Shown piece after piece: positions 27,245 through 36,014 of a stretch of DNA of 64,000 bases (position 1 is the first letter of the stretch; each line of letters starts with the position of its first letter). The stretch comes from CAZHEV01 sp964531335 [NCBI: uncultured bacterium]. GTDB taxonomy: Bacteria; Eisenbacteria; RBG-16-71-46; CAZHEV01. The stretch covers positions 1 through 64,000 of the forward strand of contig CAZHEV010000002.1 in NCBI GenBank assembly GCA_964531335.1, read 5' to 3'. Below the pieces are notes generated by a model. The model worked only from the letters and a program-made list of their open reading frames with translations, was not told the DNA's origin and made no database searches. The translations under genes and the position numbers were made by a program.

Positions 27245-28309
27245 ATCAAAGCTCTGATTCTAAGCGGCGGGAAGGGCACGCGCCTTAGGCCCATCACCCA
27301 CACCAGCGCGAAGCAGCTCGTGCCGGTCGCGAACAAGCCCATCCTTTTCTACGCGCTGGAGGCGGTGGCGGAGGCGGGGATCACCGACGTGGGCATAGTC
27401 GTGGGGGACACCCACAACGAGATCAAAGCCGCCGTCGGCGACGGGTCCGCTTTCGGGGTCAAGGCGACCTACATCCACCAGGAGGCGCCGCTCGGCCTGG
27501 CCCACGCGGTCAAGGTGTCGCGGGACTACATAGGCGACGACCCCTTCGTGATGTATCTGGGGGACAATATCATCAAGGACGGCATAGTCCCCTTCGTGAA
27601 AGAGTTCGTGGACCAGCGCCCCAACGGCCAGATACTGCTCGCCGGGGTAGGCAACCCTCAGGAGTTCGGGGTCGCCGAGCTCAAGGAGGGGCGTGTGGTG
27701 GGGCTCGAGGAAAAGCCCAAGAAGCCCAAGAGCAACTACGCGCTGGTCGGCGTGTACATGTTCGACTCGACAGTCTTCGAGGCGGTGGAAAATATAAAGC
27801 CCTCCTGGAGGGACGAGCTCGAGATCACGGATGCCATCCAGTGGCTCATAGACGAGGGCCGCGACGTGCGGTCCCACATAATCAGCGGCTGGTGGAAGGA
27901 CACCGGCAAGCTGGAGGATCTTCTCGAGGCGAACAGGATCATACTGCCGGGCATCGGCGAGCGGATAGAGGGCAAGCTCGACCGCGACTCAAGGATCGAA
28001 AACGGCGTCTGCCTGGGCAAGGATTCCAAGGTGACCGGAAGCACGCTGCGCGGCCCGCTGATAATAGGCCGGCGCTGCGTGATAGAGAACAGTTACATCG
28101 GCCCCTTCACGTCGATAGACGACGACGTGCACATCCGCGAGAGCGAGATAGAGCACAGCATCGTCCTGAAGGGGAGCCGCATAGACAGTATCGGCGCGAG
28201 AATGGAGAGCAGCCTGATCGGCCGGGACTCCTTTCTGCGCAGATCCCCCTCTCTTCCCAAGGCCTATCGGTTCATGGTAGGCGAGAACAGCAGCATTGAG
28301 GTTTTCTAG
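27245..28309 (+). CDS. Glucose-1-phosphate thymidylyltransferase (long RmlA type)
   Basis: This enzyme of about 354 residues makes dTDP-glucose (or a related NDP-sugar) for surface polysaccharide. The signature KALILSGGKGTRLRPIT is present right at the N-terminus, followed by the QLVPVANKPILFYAL segment, DNIIKDG and SGWWKDTGKLEDLLEAN. A left-handed beta-helix tail marks the long form. The codon where the family has Met is ATC (27245), 8 bp after AGGAGG. The frame upstream has only a TAG and no ATG, GTG or TTG. The first downstream canonical start (GTG 27320) would delete the nucleotide-binding loop. ATC initiation, or a sequencing error, is therefore likely. It is followed by hldE, fitting a lipopolysaccharide or cell-surface sugar cluster. 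Confidence 0.88.
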   Translation: MKALILSGGKGTRLRPITHTSAKQLVPVANKPILFYALEAVAEAGITDVGIVVGDTHNEIKAAVGDGSAFGVKATYIHQEAPLGLAHAVKVSRDYIGDDPFVMYLGDNIIKDGIVPFVKEFVDQRPNGQILLAGVGNPQEFGVAELKEGRVVGLEEKPKKPKSNYALVGVYMFDSTVFEAVENIKPSWRDELEITDAIQWLIDEGRDVRSHIISGWWKDTGKLEDLLEANRIILPGIGERIEGKLDRDSRIENGVCLGKDSKVTGSTLRGPLIIGRRCVIENSYIGPFTSIDDDVHIRESEIEHSIVLKGSRIDSIGARMESSLIGRDSFLRRSPSLPKAYRFMVGENSSIEVF

Positions 28310-28330
28310 CCCCTGCATCAGGTACCGCAG

Positions 28331-29833
28331 ATGGACCAGACCTTCGCGTCTAATATCTTGAGCGCTTTCGCGCACCGAAAGGTAGCGGTCCTGGGCGACT
28401 ACTACCTGGACGAGTATCTCTACTGCGGTATCAGGGGTGTTTCACCGGAGATGCCGGTTGTCAGGATGAGGGCGCAGCGCCGCGACCACAGGGCCGGCGC
28501 CGCGGGCAACCTGGCGTGCAATCTCTCCGGACTCGGCGCCGAGGTCACGGCCCTCGGAGTGGTGGGGGCGGACGCCGCCGGCGCCGAGCTCAAGCGATTG
28601 TTGTCCACGGCGGGCGTCGCGGTCGACTTCCTGTCGGAAGATGCGGACCGCGGCACCGGGGTTCTGTCCCGGCTGCTCGCCTCAAAGAGCGAGAACGAAG
28701 AGCACCATCATCACGCGCGGGTGGACTACGAGCCGTCGGGCCCGCTGTCGCGGGCCTCCGCGGACGAGCTGCGGCGGTCCCTCCGCGCGTGCCTCGAAAA
28801 CGTCGAGGCGCTTTTTCTCGCTGACTACGATGAGAACATCCCCCCGGTCGGCGTCCTGAACCCGCCGTTGGCGGGCGAGGCGGTCGCCGTGGCGCGCGAG
28901 GCGGGAGTGCCCGTCTACGCGAGCTCGCGGCGCCGGCCCGCGGAGCTAGCGGGCGCCGATTGTCTCATATGCAACGAGCACGAGGCCCTCCTGCTGGGCT
29001 TCGCCCCGCGCGGGTGCTCCTGCGAGTCCGCGCAGGAGACAAGACGAAAGCTGGGGCTGAAGACCTTGTGTGTGACTCTGGGAAGGCTCGGCGTGGTATG
29101 CGCGGACGAGTCGGGTGTCGTCACCATGCCCATCTACACCCCCGCCGGCGCGCCGGAGATAGTGGACGTGTGCGGAGCGGGCGACACCTTCGGGGCGGCG
29201 CTGCTTCTGGCCAGGCTCTCGGACGCGAAGACAAACGAGGCCCTCGAGTTGGCCGGCATCGCGGCGGCCCTGGCGGTGCGAAAAGACCGGACCGAGCCCG
29301 TCTCGGCGTCGGAGGTGCTGCGCGAGATACGTTATCCCGGAATGCGAAGCGAGAAGCTGCTCGGCGTCGATGAGCTGGCCGGTCTCGTCGACGATGTGAG
29401 ATCCGGCAAGAGGGTGGTCTTCACCAACGGCTGCTTCGATCTTTTCCACGCGGGCCACGTGCATCTTCTCCGAAGGGCCAAGGCCTTCGGAGACGTGCTG
29501 GTCGTAGCGATAAACAGCGACAGGTCCACCGCCGAGAACAAAGGCGCGGGCCGGCCGGTGCTCTGCGAGCGCGACCGGATCGAGATACTCACGTCGCTCG
29601 ACTTCGTCGATTACGTGACCGTCTTCGACGAGCTGACGCCCATAAACCTGCTGCGGCGGATAAGGCCCCACGTGCTCGTCAAGGGCGGCGACTACGCCCC
29701 CGAGGAGGTCGTGGGCAGGGACATCGTCTGCGCCTACGGCGGCGAGGTGAAGATAGTGGAGTACCAGGGCGAGACCACCACCTCGTTGATAAGGTCGATA
29801 AAGGCCGCATCGGACGGGACGCGACAATCATGA
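28331..29833 (+). CDS. hldE: Bifunctional heptose kinase/adenylyltransferase HldE
   Basis: This 500-residue fusion makes ADP-heptose precursors for LPS inner core. Residues of about 1-325 are a PfkB-type kinase (GAAGNLACNLSGLGA, then the DVCGAGDTFGAAL anion-hole motif). Residues of about 345-490 are a cytidylyltransferase-like adenylyltransferase (FTNGCFDLFHAGHVHLLR, VKGGDY). The presence of hldE points to a Gram-negative envelope with heptose-containing LPS. The stop overlaps the next ATG by 4 bp (ATGA). Confidence 0.95.
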   Translation: MDQTFASNILSAFAHRKVAVLGDYYLDEYLYCGIRGVSPEMPVVRMRAQRRDHRAGAAGNLACNLSGLGAEVTALGVVGADAAGAELKRLLSTAGVAVDFLSEDADRGTGVLSRLLASKSENEEHHHHARVDYEPSGPLSRASADELRRSLRACLENVEALFLADYDENIPPVGVLNPPLAGEAVAVAREAGVPVYASSRRRPAELAGADCLICNEHEALLLGFAPRGCSCESAQETRRKLGLKTLCVTLGRLGVVCADESGVVTMPIYTPAGAPEIVDVCGAGDTFGAALLLARLSDAKTNEALELAGIAAALAVRKDRTEPVSASEVLREIRYPGMRSEKLLGVDELAGLVDDVRSGKRVVFTNGCFDLFHAGHVHLLRRAKAFGDVLVVAINSDRSTAENKGAGRPVLCERDRIEILTSLDFVDYVTVFDELTPINLLRRIRPHVLVKGGDYAPEEVVGRDIVCAYGGEVKIVEYQGETTTSLIRSIKAASDGTRQS

Positions 29834-30753
29834 AGTCCTGGGAGAGAGACCCCCGCACTCACGTCAACGTGATCCATCGCATGGCCGACCTGGTCGGGAT
29901 GGAGCCGGAGGAGGCCAGGGTGGTCACGGGGGAGCTGGAGCGCTACGTCCTCCAGCGGGTGGACGCCGGAAAATGGATCCCCGCGGAGATCACCAGGTTC
30001 CACACGCAGTGGTATCGTGAGATATACCGCGTGATGGGCGCCACGGATCCCTTCCTTGAGATAAAGCGGATGTCCAACGCCTGGGCCCTGGAGACCCTGG
30101 CGAAGCTCGGGCTCGACGACCTGCGGACCGCCGTGGTAGCCTCCATCATAGCCAACCGCCTGGACTACGGGGCCGTCGATAATGCTCCACGGGCGCTCCT
30201 GGTGGACGGCGACGACTTCCTCGACCTGGGCGCGAGGAAGCTCCTTCACGACGACTTCGATGAGCTCAACCGCGCGGTGTCGCGCGCGAGGCGGGTACTC
30301 TATCTCACCGACAACAGCGGCGAGGTGCTCTTCGACAGGGTCGTGATCGAGAGGATGCGTGAGATAAACCGCAACCTGCGGGTGGCGGTCGCCGCGAAGT
30401 CATCCCCCATGCTGAACGACGTCACAGCCTCCGAGCTGGTCGATCTGGGCTTCGAGGAGGTGGCGAAGGTGGTGCCCACGGGCAGCGATTGCTTCGGCGT
30501 GCCGGAGGATGAGGTCTCGAAGGAGTTCATAGACGAGCTAAAGTCGGCCGACCTTGTGATCGCGAAGGGCCAGGCCTACCTGGAGTTCTGGCTCGGCTAC
30601 GGGCTGCCCAGTCTCTATCATCTGGTCTGCACCAAGTTCCCGGTTCGAGACGCGCGGCTGGGAGAGATCGCGCCGGGGGTGGAGATGATACTGGGATCGG
30701 ACCGTTACCGCGAGGGAAGACCTGACTATGCGGGCATCGGAGACAGCCGGTAG
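29830..30753 (+). CDS. DUF89 / damage-control phosphatase-like protein
   Basis: This 307-residue member of the DUF89 (ARMT1-like) family comprises metal-dependent phosphatases that clear damaged or excess sugar phosphates. The metal-site motifs YLTDNSGEVLFDR (D and N ligands, about 157-170) and the KGQAYLEF block (about 239-246) are present, with a conserved Asn/Asp-rich middle. It is coupled to hldE (4-bp overlap) and overlaps the PMI-like gene by 26 bp. A role in housekeeping of sugar phosphates is a reasonable inference; the substrate is unknown. Confidence 0.8.
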   Translation: MKSWERDPRTHVNVIHRMADLVGMEPEEARVVTGELERYVLQRVDAGKWIPAEITRFHTQWYREIYRVMGATDPFLEIKRMSNAWALETLAKLGLDDLRTAVVASIIANRLDYGAVDNAPRALLVDGDDFLDLGARKLLHDDFDELNRAVSRARRVLYLTDNSGEVLFDRVVIERMREINRNLRVAVAAKSSPMLNDVTASELVDLGFEEVAKVVPTGSDCFGVPEDEVSKEFIDELKSADLVIAKGQAYLEFWLGYGLPSLYHLVCTKFPVRDARLGEIAPGVEMILGSDRYREGRPDYAGIGDSR

Positions 30754-31921
30754 GATCGAGCGGGCTCTGGAGGTAAACGACGGCCTGCTCTTCCTCGAAG
30801 CCAATATGGTATATCGCAATACCTACTCGGGCAGGGGCCTGTTGGCCGACAACAGGTCTTTTTCATCCGGGGCCGTCGACTCGCGTGGCTATCTGCCCGT
30901 CGAGCGATGGGTGGCCTCGGCCTGCGCGGCCGGAAACCCGGTGCCCGTACCTGGAGAGGGCCTGAGCGGGCTCGTCCTCGAAGGGGGCGAAAAGCTCACC
31001 CTCCGCGAGGCTATGGAATCGTGCGGCGAGTCGCTCCTGGGCGTGCGCCCGTCCTCATGGCCTCTGATAAAAGTGCTGGATATAGGCGGAGAGCCCATGG
31101 CCACCGACTTTCACGACGGCGTCGAGGTGCCGCCCATCCCTCCGCACGTCCACCCGGGGGCCATAGTGGATGGAAGGCCCGCGCCCCCGGGCAAGCTTGA
31201 GGCCTACTTTTTTCCGCCTACCGACATGGCCCCCTACAATTGTAGTCCCGATTCCGTGGGCACGCGCCTGGGCCTAAAAGAAGGCGTGACCCGCGAGGAA
31301 GTAAGAGACGCGATAGCGCGCTTCGGCGAAACGGACAGGCTCTACTCGTTGCTCAAGCCATACCCCGTTCGCCCTCGCGAAGGCTGGATCATCCCTGCCG
31401 GGATAATCCACGCCCCCGGGCCGTGGCTTACAATAGAGATCCAGACGCCCCAAGACGATTACAACCTGCTCGCCTGGCGGCTCGGGGAGAGGCTCTCAGG
31501 GGAGGAGCTTTCGGGCCGATTGGAGGACTCGGCGATGAGGGGGCTTCCGGACGCGGACGCCCTTCTGGGAGCGATCGACTGGGAGCGCTCGACCGATCCC
31601 GACTTCCGCGAGAGGTACTTCCGCCCTCCGGAGACTGTGGAAGACTCCGGGTGGGGAAAGCGAAGCCGGGTGTTCTTCGACGCGTTCGACGCGGAGCTTG
31701 TCGAGATAGAGCCTGGTGCCCAGTACCGCCGCCCCGCGGCCGATCGTCCTGCCGCGGTCCTCGTGTGGAGCGGATCGGGGACGGCGGGCTCCCGCGAGAT
31801 AAGTTGCGATCCGTCCGCGCGAAGCGAGTTTATCGTGCCCCCGGGGCAGCCTTTGGATCTCGCGAACCCCTCGGCCTCGCCGCTTCTGCTCTTTTTCTTC
31901 TATCCCATGTCCGGCGGCTAG
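30728..31921 (+). CDS. Mannose-6-phosphate isomerase-like cupin protein
   Basis: This 397-residue cupin-fold protein resembles class I phosphomannose isomerases. Candidate metal ligands are the PPHVHPG histidines, the KLEAYFF glutamate and the PAGIIHAPGPW histidine. It may interconvert mannose-6-phosphate and fructose-6-phosphate for the sugar nucleotides made nearby. The N-terminal 90 residues are unlike classical ManA, so another sugar phosphate is possible. It starts inside DUF89 (26-bp overlap), the last gene of the rmlA-hldE-DUF89 operon. Confidence 0.65.
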   Translation: MRASETAGRIERALEVNDGLLFLEANMVYRNTYSGRGLLADNRSFSSGAVDSRGYLPVERWVASACAAGNPVPVPGEGLSGLVLEGGEKLTLREAMESCGESLLGVRPSSWPLIKVLDIGGEPMATDFHDGVEVPPIPPHVHPGAIVDGRPAPPGKLEAYFFPPTDMAPYNCSPDSVGTRLGLKEGVTREEVRDAIARFGETDRLYSLLKPYPVRPREGWIIPAGIIHAPGPWLTIEIQTPQDDYNLLAWRLGERLSGEELSGRLEDSAMRGLPDADALLGAIDWERSTDPDFRERYFRPPETVEDSGWGKRSRVFFDAFDAELVEIEPGAQYRRPAADRPAAVLVWSGSGTAGSREISCDPSARSEFIVPPGQPLDLANPSASPLLLFFFYPMSGG

Positions 31922-31940
31922 AGATCTTCTCCCCCGCGGC

Positions 31941-31968
31941 TTGCGGGCGCGCCCTGAATGTGTATAAT
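31941..31968 (+). promoter_or_regulatory. Promoter for the UbiA-ispE genes
   Basis: TTGCGG (31941-31946), 16-bp spacer, then a perfect TATAAT (31963-31968). The site lies just past the PMI-like stop and about 70 bp before the GTG start, so the prenyltransferase and ispE form a new unit. Confidence 0.6.
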
Positions 31969-32037
31969 GGGCCGGATCGTTGCTGCGGGCCCTTCGCCCG
32001 CGCGCCACTTCGGCCCTTTTGAGGGAGACAGCGTCCG

Positions 32038-32928
32038 GTGTCCTTGCGTGGCCTCATAGTAGAGCTAAGACCGAGGCAGTGGACCAAGAACCTGGTCCTG
32101 TTCGCGGGGCTTGTCTTTTCGAAGAACGCCGCCGACCCCGCGCTCGCCGTAAGGAGCGTGCTGGCCTTCATATGCTTTTGCCTGGCCTCCGGCGCGATCT
32201 ATATCATAAACGACATAGCCGACAGGGAGGCTGACAGGCTCCATCCCGTAAAGCGCCACAGGCCGATCGCATCGGGGGCTCTCGCTCCGGGGGCGGCCGC
32301 CGCCTGGGCCGTGGTCCTCATCGCCGGCACGACGGTCCTCGCCTACTTCCTGGGGCAGGCCTTCTTCATAGTATTTCTGGTGTTCGTGGTCCTGAACCTT
32401 CTCTACTCCTTCCGCCTAAAGCAGGTGGTGGGCCTGGACGTGCTGTCCATAGCCGTCGGCTTCGTGTTGCGGGCCATCGCCGGGGTGAACGTGCTCGTGG
32501 AGGTGGAGCCCGACATAGAGCTCTCCCCGTGGCTTCTGGTGTGTACGCTCTTTCTCGCTCTCTTTCTCGGCCTGGGGAAGCGCCGCGCGGAGCTGGCGCA
32601 GCTCGACCAGGATGCCCGCCGCCACAGGAAGTCCCTGGCCAACTACTCCATAGGCCTTTTGAACCAGATGATAGCGATGGTCTCCGCCGCTACCGTGATA
32701 TCGTATTCGATATACACCATAGCGCCGGGCACCGTGCAGAAGTTTCACACCGAGAACCTGGTCTATACCATCCCCTTCGTCGTCTACGGGCTGCTGAGAT
32801 ATCTGTACTTGGTCTTCGAGAAGGAGGGAGGCGGAAGCCCGTCCGAGGTCCTCCTGACCGACGCGCCGCTTTTGGTCACCGTGTTGCTCTGGGTGCTCGT
32901 TGCCACGGGAGTGCTGTACCTTTCCTGA
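32038..32928 (+). CDS. UbiA-family prenyltransferase (decaprenyl-phosphate phosphoribosyltransferase-like)
   Basis: This 296-residue integral membrane protein has about eight or nine TM helices. The first Asp-rich motif NDIADREAD (58-66) is followed by HPVKRHRPIASG, and the second region is DVLSIAVGFVLRAIAG. The pattern RPRQWTKNLVLFAGL at the N-terminus matches decaprenyl-phosphate phosphoribosyltransferases (UbiA/DPPR type), which make polyprenyl-phosphoribose, an arabinose donor precursor. Other UbiA acceptors cannot be excluded. GTG at 32038, with GAGGGAGA upstream, starts MSLRGLI. ispE follows 37 bp later, linking it to isoprenoid supply. Confidence 0.82.
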   Translation: MSLRGLIVELRPRQWTKNLVLFAGLVFSKNAADPALAVRSVLAFICFCLASGAIYIINDIADREADRLHPVKRHRPIASGALAPGAAAAWAVVLIAGTTVLAYFLGQAFFIVFLVFVVLNLLYSFRLKQVVGLDVLSIAVGFVLRAIAGVNVLVEVEPDIELSPWLLVCTLFLALFLGLGKRRAELAQLDQDARRHRKSLANYSIGLLNQMIAMVSAATVISYSIYTIAPGTVQKFHTENLVYTIPFVVYGLLRYLYLVFEKEGGGSPSEVLLTDAPLLVTVLLWVLVATGVLYLS

Positions 32929-32965
32929 GGCGGCCGGACGAGCCCCGAACACCGGAACAGAGGTT

Positions 32966-33868
32966 ATGGACAACCCTTCATCAAAAGAGGCCACCTACGA
33001 GTGCCGCGCGAAGGTGAACCTGATCCTGAAGGTCGTGGCAAAGCGCCGCGACGGTTACCACGACATAGACTCCCTCATGTGCACGGTGGACCTCGCGGAC
33101 AAGGTCACATTCAGGTGGGGCGGCCCCGGTGTGAGCCTCACATGCTCGGATAGGTCCCTGGAGGGCGAGGCCAACCTCGCCTGGAAGGCGGCCGGGCTCT
33201 TCCTCGATGCCTTCGGAATCGACGAAGGGGCCTCCATACACATCGAGAAGAAGATCCCCGTAGCGGCGGGGCTGGCCGGCGGCAGCAGCGACGCGGCCTG
33301 CGCGCTGAACGCGCTCGCGTCACGCTACGCGCCGGATGTGAACCCTGACGTGCTCTCGCGCCTTGCGCTGGAGGTGGGCTCGGACGTCCCTTATCTGCTC
33401 TCCGGAGGCCCGGCCAGGGTGAGGGGGCGCGGCGAGATCGTGGAGCCGGTGGCGCGAAGTGCCCGGGAGGCCCTCGGGGCCCTGGACCTTGTGGCAGTCA
33501 CCCCCGCCATAGAGGTGCGCAGCTCGCTCGCGTATGAGAGCCTTGGAATGGGGTTGACAGAAGAAGGCGAGAAGGCTAGTATATTGGGGCTTGACTCCGC
33601 TATTGCGGACAGATACAGCCTCGCCGGCGCTCTCGAGAACGACCTGGAGAGGGGCGTTTCGGAGCGCTTTCCGGTGGTGCGTGCGCTCAAGTCCGGTATG
33701 ATGGACATGGGCGCGCTGGGGGCTGTCATGTCAGGCAGCGGGCCGACCGTGCTGGCGATTGTCGAGAATAGGGCTCAGGCCGAGCGAATGGCCGAGCGTC
33801 TCGCCGCCGAGGGGCACGCGGCGTTCGCCTTGCGGACGACCGACTCCGCCCACTCGGCGCGCGAATGA
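32966..33868 (+). CDS. ispE: 4-diphosphocytidyl-2-C-methyl-D-erythritol kinase
   Basis: This 300-residue GHMP kinase is a step of the MEP isoprenoid pathway. It has an N-terminal KVNLILKV motif (K16), ATP loop PVAAGLAGGSSDAA (99-111) and catalytic DVP (D140). The C-terminal GHMP domain has MSGSGPTVLAI. ATG 32966 was chosen because product similarity begins soon after; the ribosome binding site is weak (CAGAGG). ispH (58,205) in the same window supports the MEP pathway. Confidence 0.95.
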   Translation: MDNPSSKEATYECRAKVNLILKVVAKRRDGYHDIDSLMCTVDLADKVTFRWGGPGVSLTCSDRSLEGEANLAWKAAGLFLDAFGIDEGASIHIEKKIPVAAGLAGGSSDAACALNALASRYAPDVNPDVLSRLALEVGSDVPYLLSGGPARVRGRGEIVEPVARSAREALGALDLVAVTPAIEVRSSLAYESLGMGLTEEGEKASILGLDSAIADRYSLAGALENDLERGVSERFPVVRALKSGMMDMGALGAVMSGSGPTVLAIVENRAQAERMAERLAAEGHAAFALRTTDSAHSARE

Positions 33869-33910
33869 GTGTCAGCCTGCGCCGCGTATTAGTCGGTGCA
33901 GCGGAACTCG

Positions 33911-33958
33911 CTCATCAGCTTCTTCCCCCGAAGAAGCCCTCCCGCCGGGAGGGATGAG
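33911..33958 (+). ncRNA. Compact three-way-junction RNA element
   Basis: Between ispE and tRNA-Gln the sequence folds into a perfect two-hairpin, one-closing-stem structure. CTCAT (33911-33915) pairs with ATGAG (33954-33958). CTTCTTC/GAAGAAG (33919-33936, CCCC loop) and CCCTCCC/GGGAGGG (33937-33953, GCC loop) abut directly, with only CAG as linker. All 19 base pairs are Watson-Crick. No known family is recognised, and no T-run follows. It may be a processing or stability element in a 5' leader, or a cis-regulator of the tRNA-Gln unit. Confidence 0.5.
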
Positions 33959-34052
33959 TCCGACCATGCCCCATTCCATCGCCTTCGTGCCGGTAACCCA
34001 GTGCGATTCACTAAATGAAGCCCCACCCGCGAGGACTTGATTCCGAGGTCGT

Positions 34053-34127
34053 TGGGGCGTCGACAAGCGGTAAGTCACAGGATTTTGGATCCTGCATTCG
34101 GAGGTTCGAATCCTCCCGCCCCAGCCA
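34053..34127 (+). tRNA. tRNA-Gln(TTG)
   Basis: TGGGGCG (34053-34059) pairs with CGCCCCA (34117-34123), followed by G and the encoded CCA. The anticodon loop TTTTGGA between CAGGA and TCCTG gives TTG, reading CAA. It lies between ispE and prs on the + strand. Confidence 0.95.
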
Positions 34128-34242
34128 TAGAGGCCGGCCCGCGGACCGGCCGTTGACACAACGCGGCGGTCGCCGGAGGGCGGCCGGGCGAGATTGAGAC
34201 GTCAGGCGTAAGGATGTCTTCGATCCAAGGAGGGAAAGGGAA

Positions 34243-35178
34243 GTGAGCAACAAGCTCAGGATGTTCACCGGAAACGCCCACAGAGCGCTGGCGGCCAGGG
34301 TATCCGAATACTTGGAGATTCCGCTGGGGAGCGCTGACGTCGGACGATTCATGGACAAGGAGATCTTCGTCCGGGTCAAGGAGAACATTCGCGGGCAGGA
34401 CGTCTTCGTGTTCCAGCCGACGTTCGCTCCGGCGGAGAACCTGCTCGAGCTTCTCATCATGCTCGACGCCGTGCGCAGGGCCTCGGCGAAGCGCGTGGTC
34501 GCCGTGGTGCCGTACTTCGGCTACGCCAGGCAGGACAGGAAGGACCAGCCCAGGGTGGCCATAACCGCGAAGCTCGCGGCGAACCTGATAGCAAGTGCCG
34601 GGGCGACGAGGGTGGTCACGATGGACCTTCACTCCGCGCAGATCCAGGGCTTTTTCGACATACCTTTCGATCATCTTTTCGCGGCGCCGATAATAATCGA
34701 TTACTTCAAGGAGAAACGGATAGAGAACCTGGCCTTCCTCGCTCCGGACGTGGGGTCGGTGAAGATGGCCAGGGCCTACGCGAAGAGGCTTGACGCGGAG
34801 CTCGCCATAACCGACAAGAGAAGGCCCACCGCAGACAAGGCCGAGGTCGTGAACGTCATAGGAGACGTCAACGGCAAGAACGTCGTGATAATAGACGACA
34901 TGATAAGCACCGGCGGCAGCATGAAGAACGCGGCGCTCGCGGCGAAGAAAAGGGGCGCCAAGGACGTGTACGGGGCCTGCACGCACGCCGTCTTCTGCGG
35001 CGACGCGATGGCTAACCTGTCGTCCGCGGACCTGAAGGAGATCGTGGTGACCGACACTGTCCCCAACGATCCGGTGAAGCTGCTCCCGAACATAAAGATC
35101 CTTACGGTCGCGCCCCTGCTGGGCGAGGCGGTGCGCAGGATACACGAGGAGAGATCTCTGAGCTCGCTGTTCGTCTAG
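34243..35178 (+). CDS. prs: Ribose-phosphate pyrophosphokinase
   Basis: This 311-residue enzyme makes PRPP from ribose 5-phosphate and ATP. Diagnostic features are the PYFGYARQDRK flexible loop, the DLHSAQIQGFFDIPFDHL segment and the PRPP-binding motif VVIIDDMISTGGSM. GTG 34243 follows GGAGGGAAAGGGAA. It heads prs-rplY-pth, a common bacterial gene order. Confidence 0.97.
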   Translation: MSNKLRMFTGNAHRALAARVSEYLEIPLGSADVGRFMDKEIFVRVKENIRGQDVFVFQPTFAPAENLLELLIMLDAVRRASAKRVVAVVPYFGYARQDRKDQPRVAITAKLAANLIASAGATRVVTMDLHSAQIQGFFDIPFDHLFAAPIIIDYFKEKRIENLAFLAPDVGSVKMARAYAKRLDAELAITDKRRPTADKAEVVNVIGDVNGKNVVIIDDMISTGGSMKNAALAAKKRGAKDVYGACTHAVFCGDAMANLSSADLKEIVVTDTVPNDPVKLLPNIKILTVAPLLGEAVRRIHEERSLSSLFV

Positions 35179-35227
35179 AGGCGGCGCCCCGGGCGCAGGG
35201 CCGGTTCCGCGATCCGCGCGGGCAAGG

Positions 35228-35263
35228 GCCCCGGCGGACCGGGGCGGGCGAGCGTAGTTTTTT
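35228..35263 (+). terminator. Possible terminator after prs
   Basis: GCCCCGG (35228-35234) pairs with CCGGGGC (35239-35245) around a CGGA loop, and T6 lies at 35258-35263. The 12-nt gap between stem and T-run is longer than usual, so it could instead be an attenuator or processing hairpin before rplY. Confidence 0.4.
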
Positions 35264-35313
35264 CACAAGCGGAAGACGTCAAGCACGGCGTTTAGCGTGA
35301 AGGGAGAATCGAA

Positions 35314-35994
35314 ATGGCGGTTGCATCGCTTAAGGCTGACGGGAGGACCCCGGCTAGGAAGAGCGGCGCCCGCGTCCTGCGCAGAACGGGCAGGGTGCCG
35401 GCTGTGCTCTACGGTATCGGCGTGGAGCCGGTGTCTCTGTCCCTGGACGGGGTCGACGTGGATGTCATGTTCCGGGAGCACGGCACCTCCAGTATCATCG
35501 TCGATCTCGAGATCGGGGGAGACAAGAGCGGCCAGAACAAGGCCCTGGTGAAGGAGGTTCAAAGGGACACGGTGACGGGCGAGGTGCTCCACATGGACCT
35601 GCAGCGCGTCTCGCCCACGCGCAAGCTCATCGTGGACGTCCCGGTCGTCGTCGTGGGTGAGGCCAAAGGCGTAAAGGAAGGCGGCGTGATGGAGGTCATA
35701 TTGAGGGACCTGCAGGTGCAGTGCCTTCCCGCCGACATCCCGGACAAGCTGGAGATAGACATCTCCGAGATGGATATAGGCGATTCGGTTCACATAAGGG
35801 ATCTCAGCGTGCCGAACGCCGAGATACAGAACGATCCGGACAACGTCGTTCTCAGCCTTGTTCCTCCGACGGTCTACGAGGAGGTCGTTCCTGAGGCCGA
35901 GGTAGAGGAAGAGGCCGAGGAGGCGAAGGAGGAGGAAGAAGCCGGAGCGGAGCCGGAAGAGAAGGAAGGCGAGAGGAAAGAGTCCAAGGAGTAG
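35314..35994 (+). CDS. rplY: 50S ribosomal protein bL25 (CTC/TL5 type)
   Basis: This 226-residue long-form L25 has an N-terminal 5S rRNA-binding domain (ADGRTPARKSGARVLRRTGRVPAVLYG) followed by the beta domain (HIRDLSVPNAEI). A Glu/Ala-rich acidic tail of about 35 residues ends the protein. ATG 35314 follows GGGAG. pth comes 20 bp later, the standard pairing. Confidence 0.95.
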   Translation: MAVASLKADGRTPARKSGARVLRRTGRVPAVLYGIGVEPVSLSLDGVDVDVMFREHGTSSIIVDLEIGGDKSGQNKALVKEVQRDTVTGEVLHMDLQRVSPTRKLIVDVPVVVVGEAKGVKEGGVMEVILRDLQVQCLPADIPDKLEIDISEMDIGDSVHIRDLSVPNAEIQNDPDNVVLSLVPPTVYEEVVPEAEVEEEAEEAKEEEEAGAEPEEKEGERKESKE

Positions 35995-36014
35995 GCGCCG
36001 CGCCGGATTCGAAT

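Noticed and set aside
33911-33958. Hammerhead ribozyme
   Set aside because: One strand contains CTGATGAG, but the required CGAAA core segment and cleavage site are missing.
33872-34159. Minus-strand ORF across tRNA-Gln (GRIRTSECRIQNP-type product)
   Set aside because: Antisense reading of the tRNA, seen in many genomes; not a real protein.
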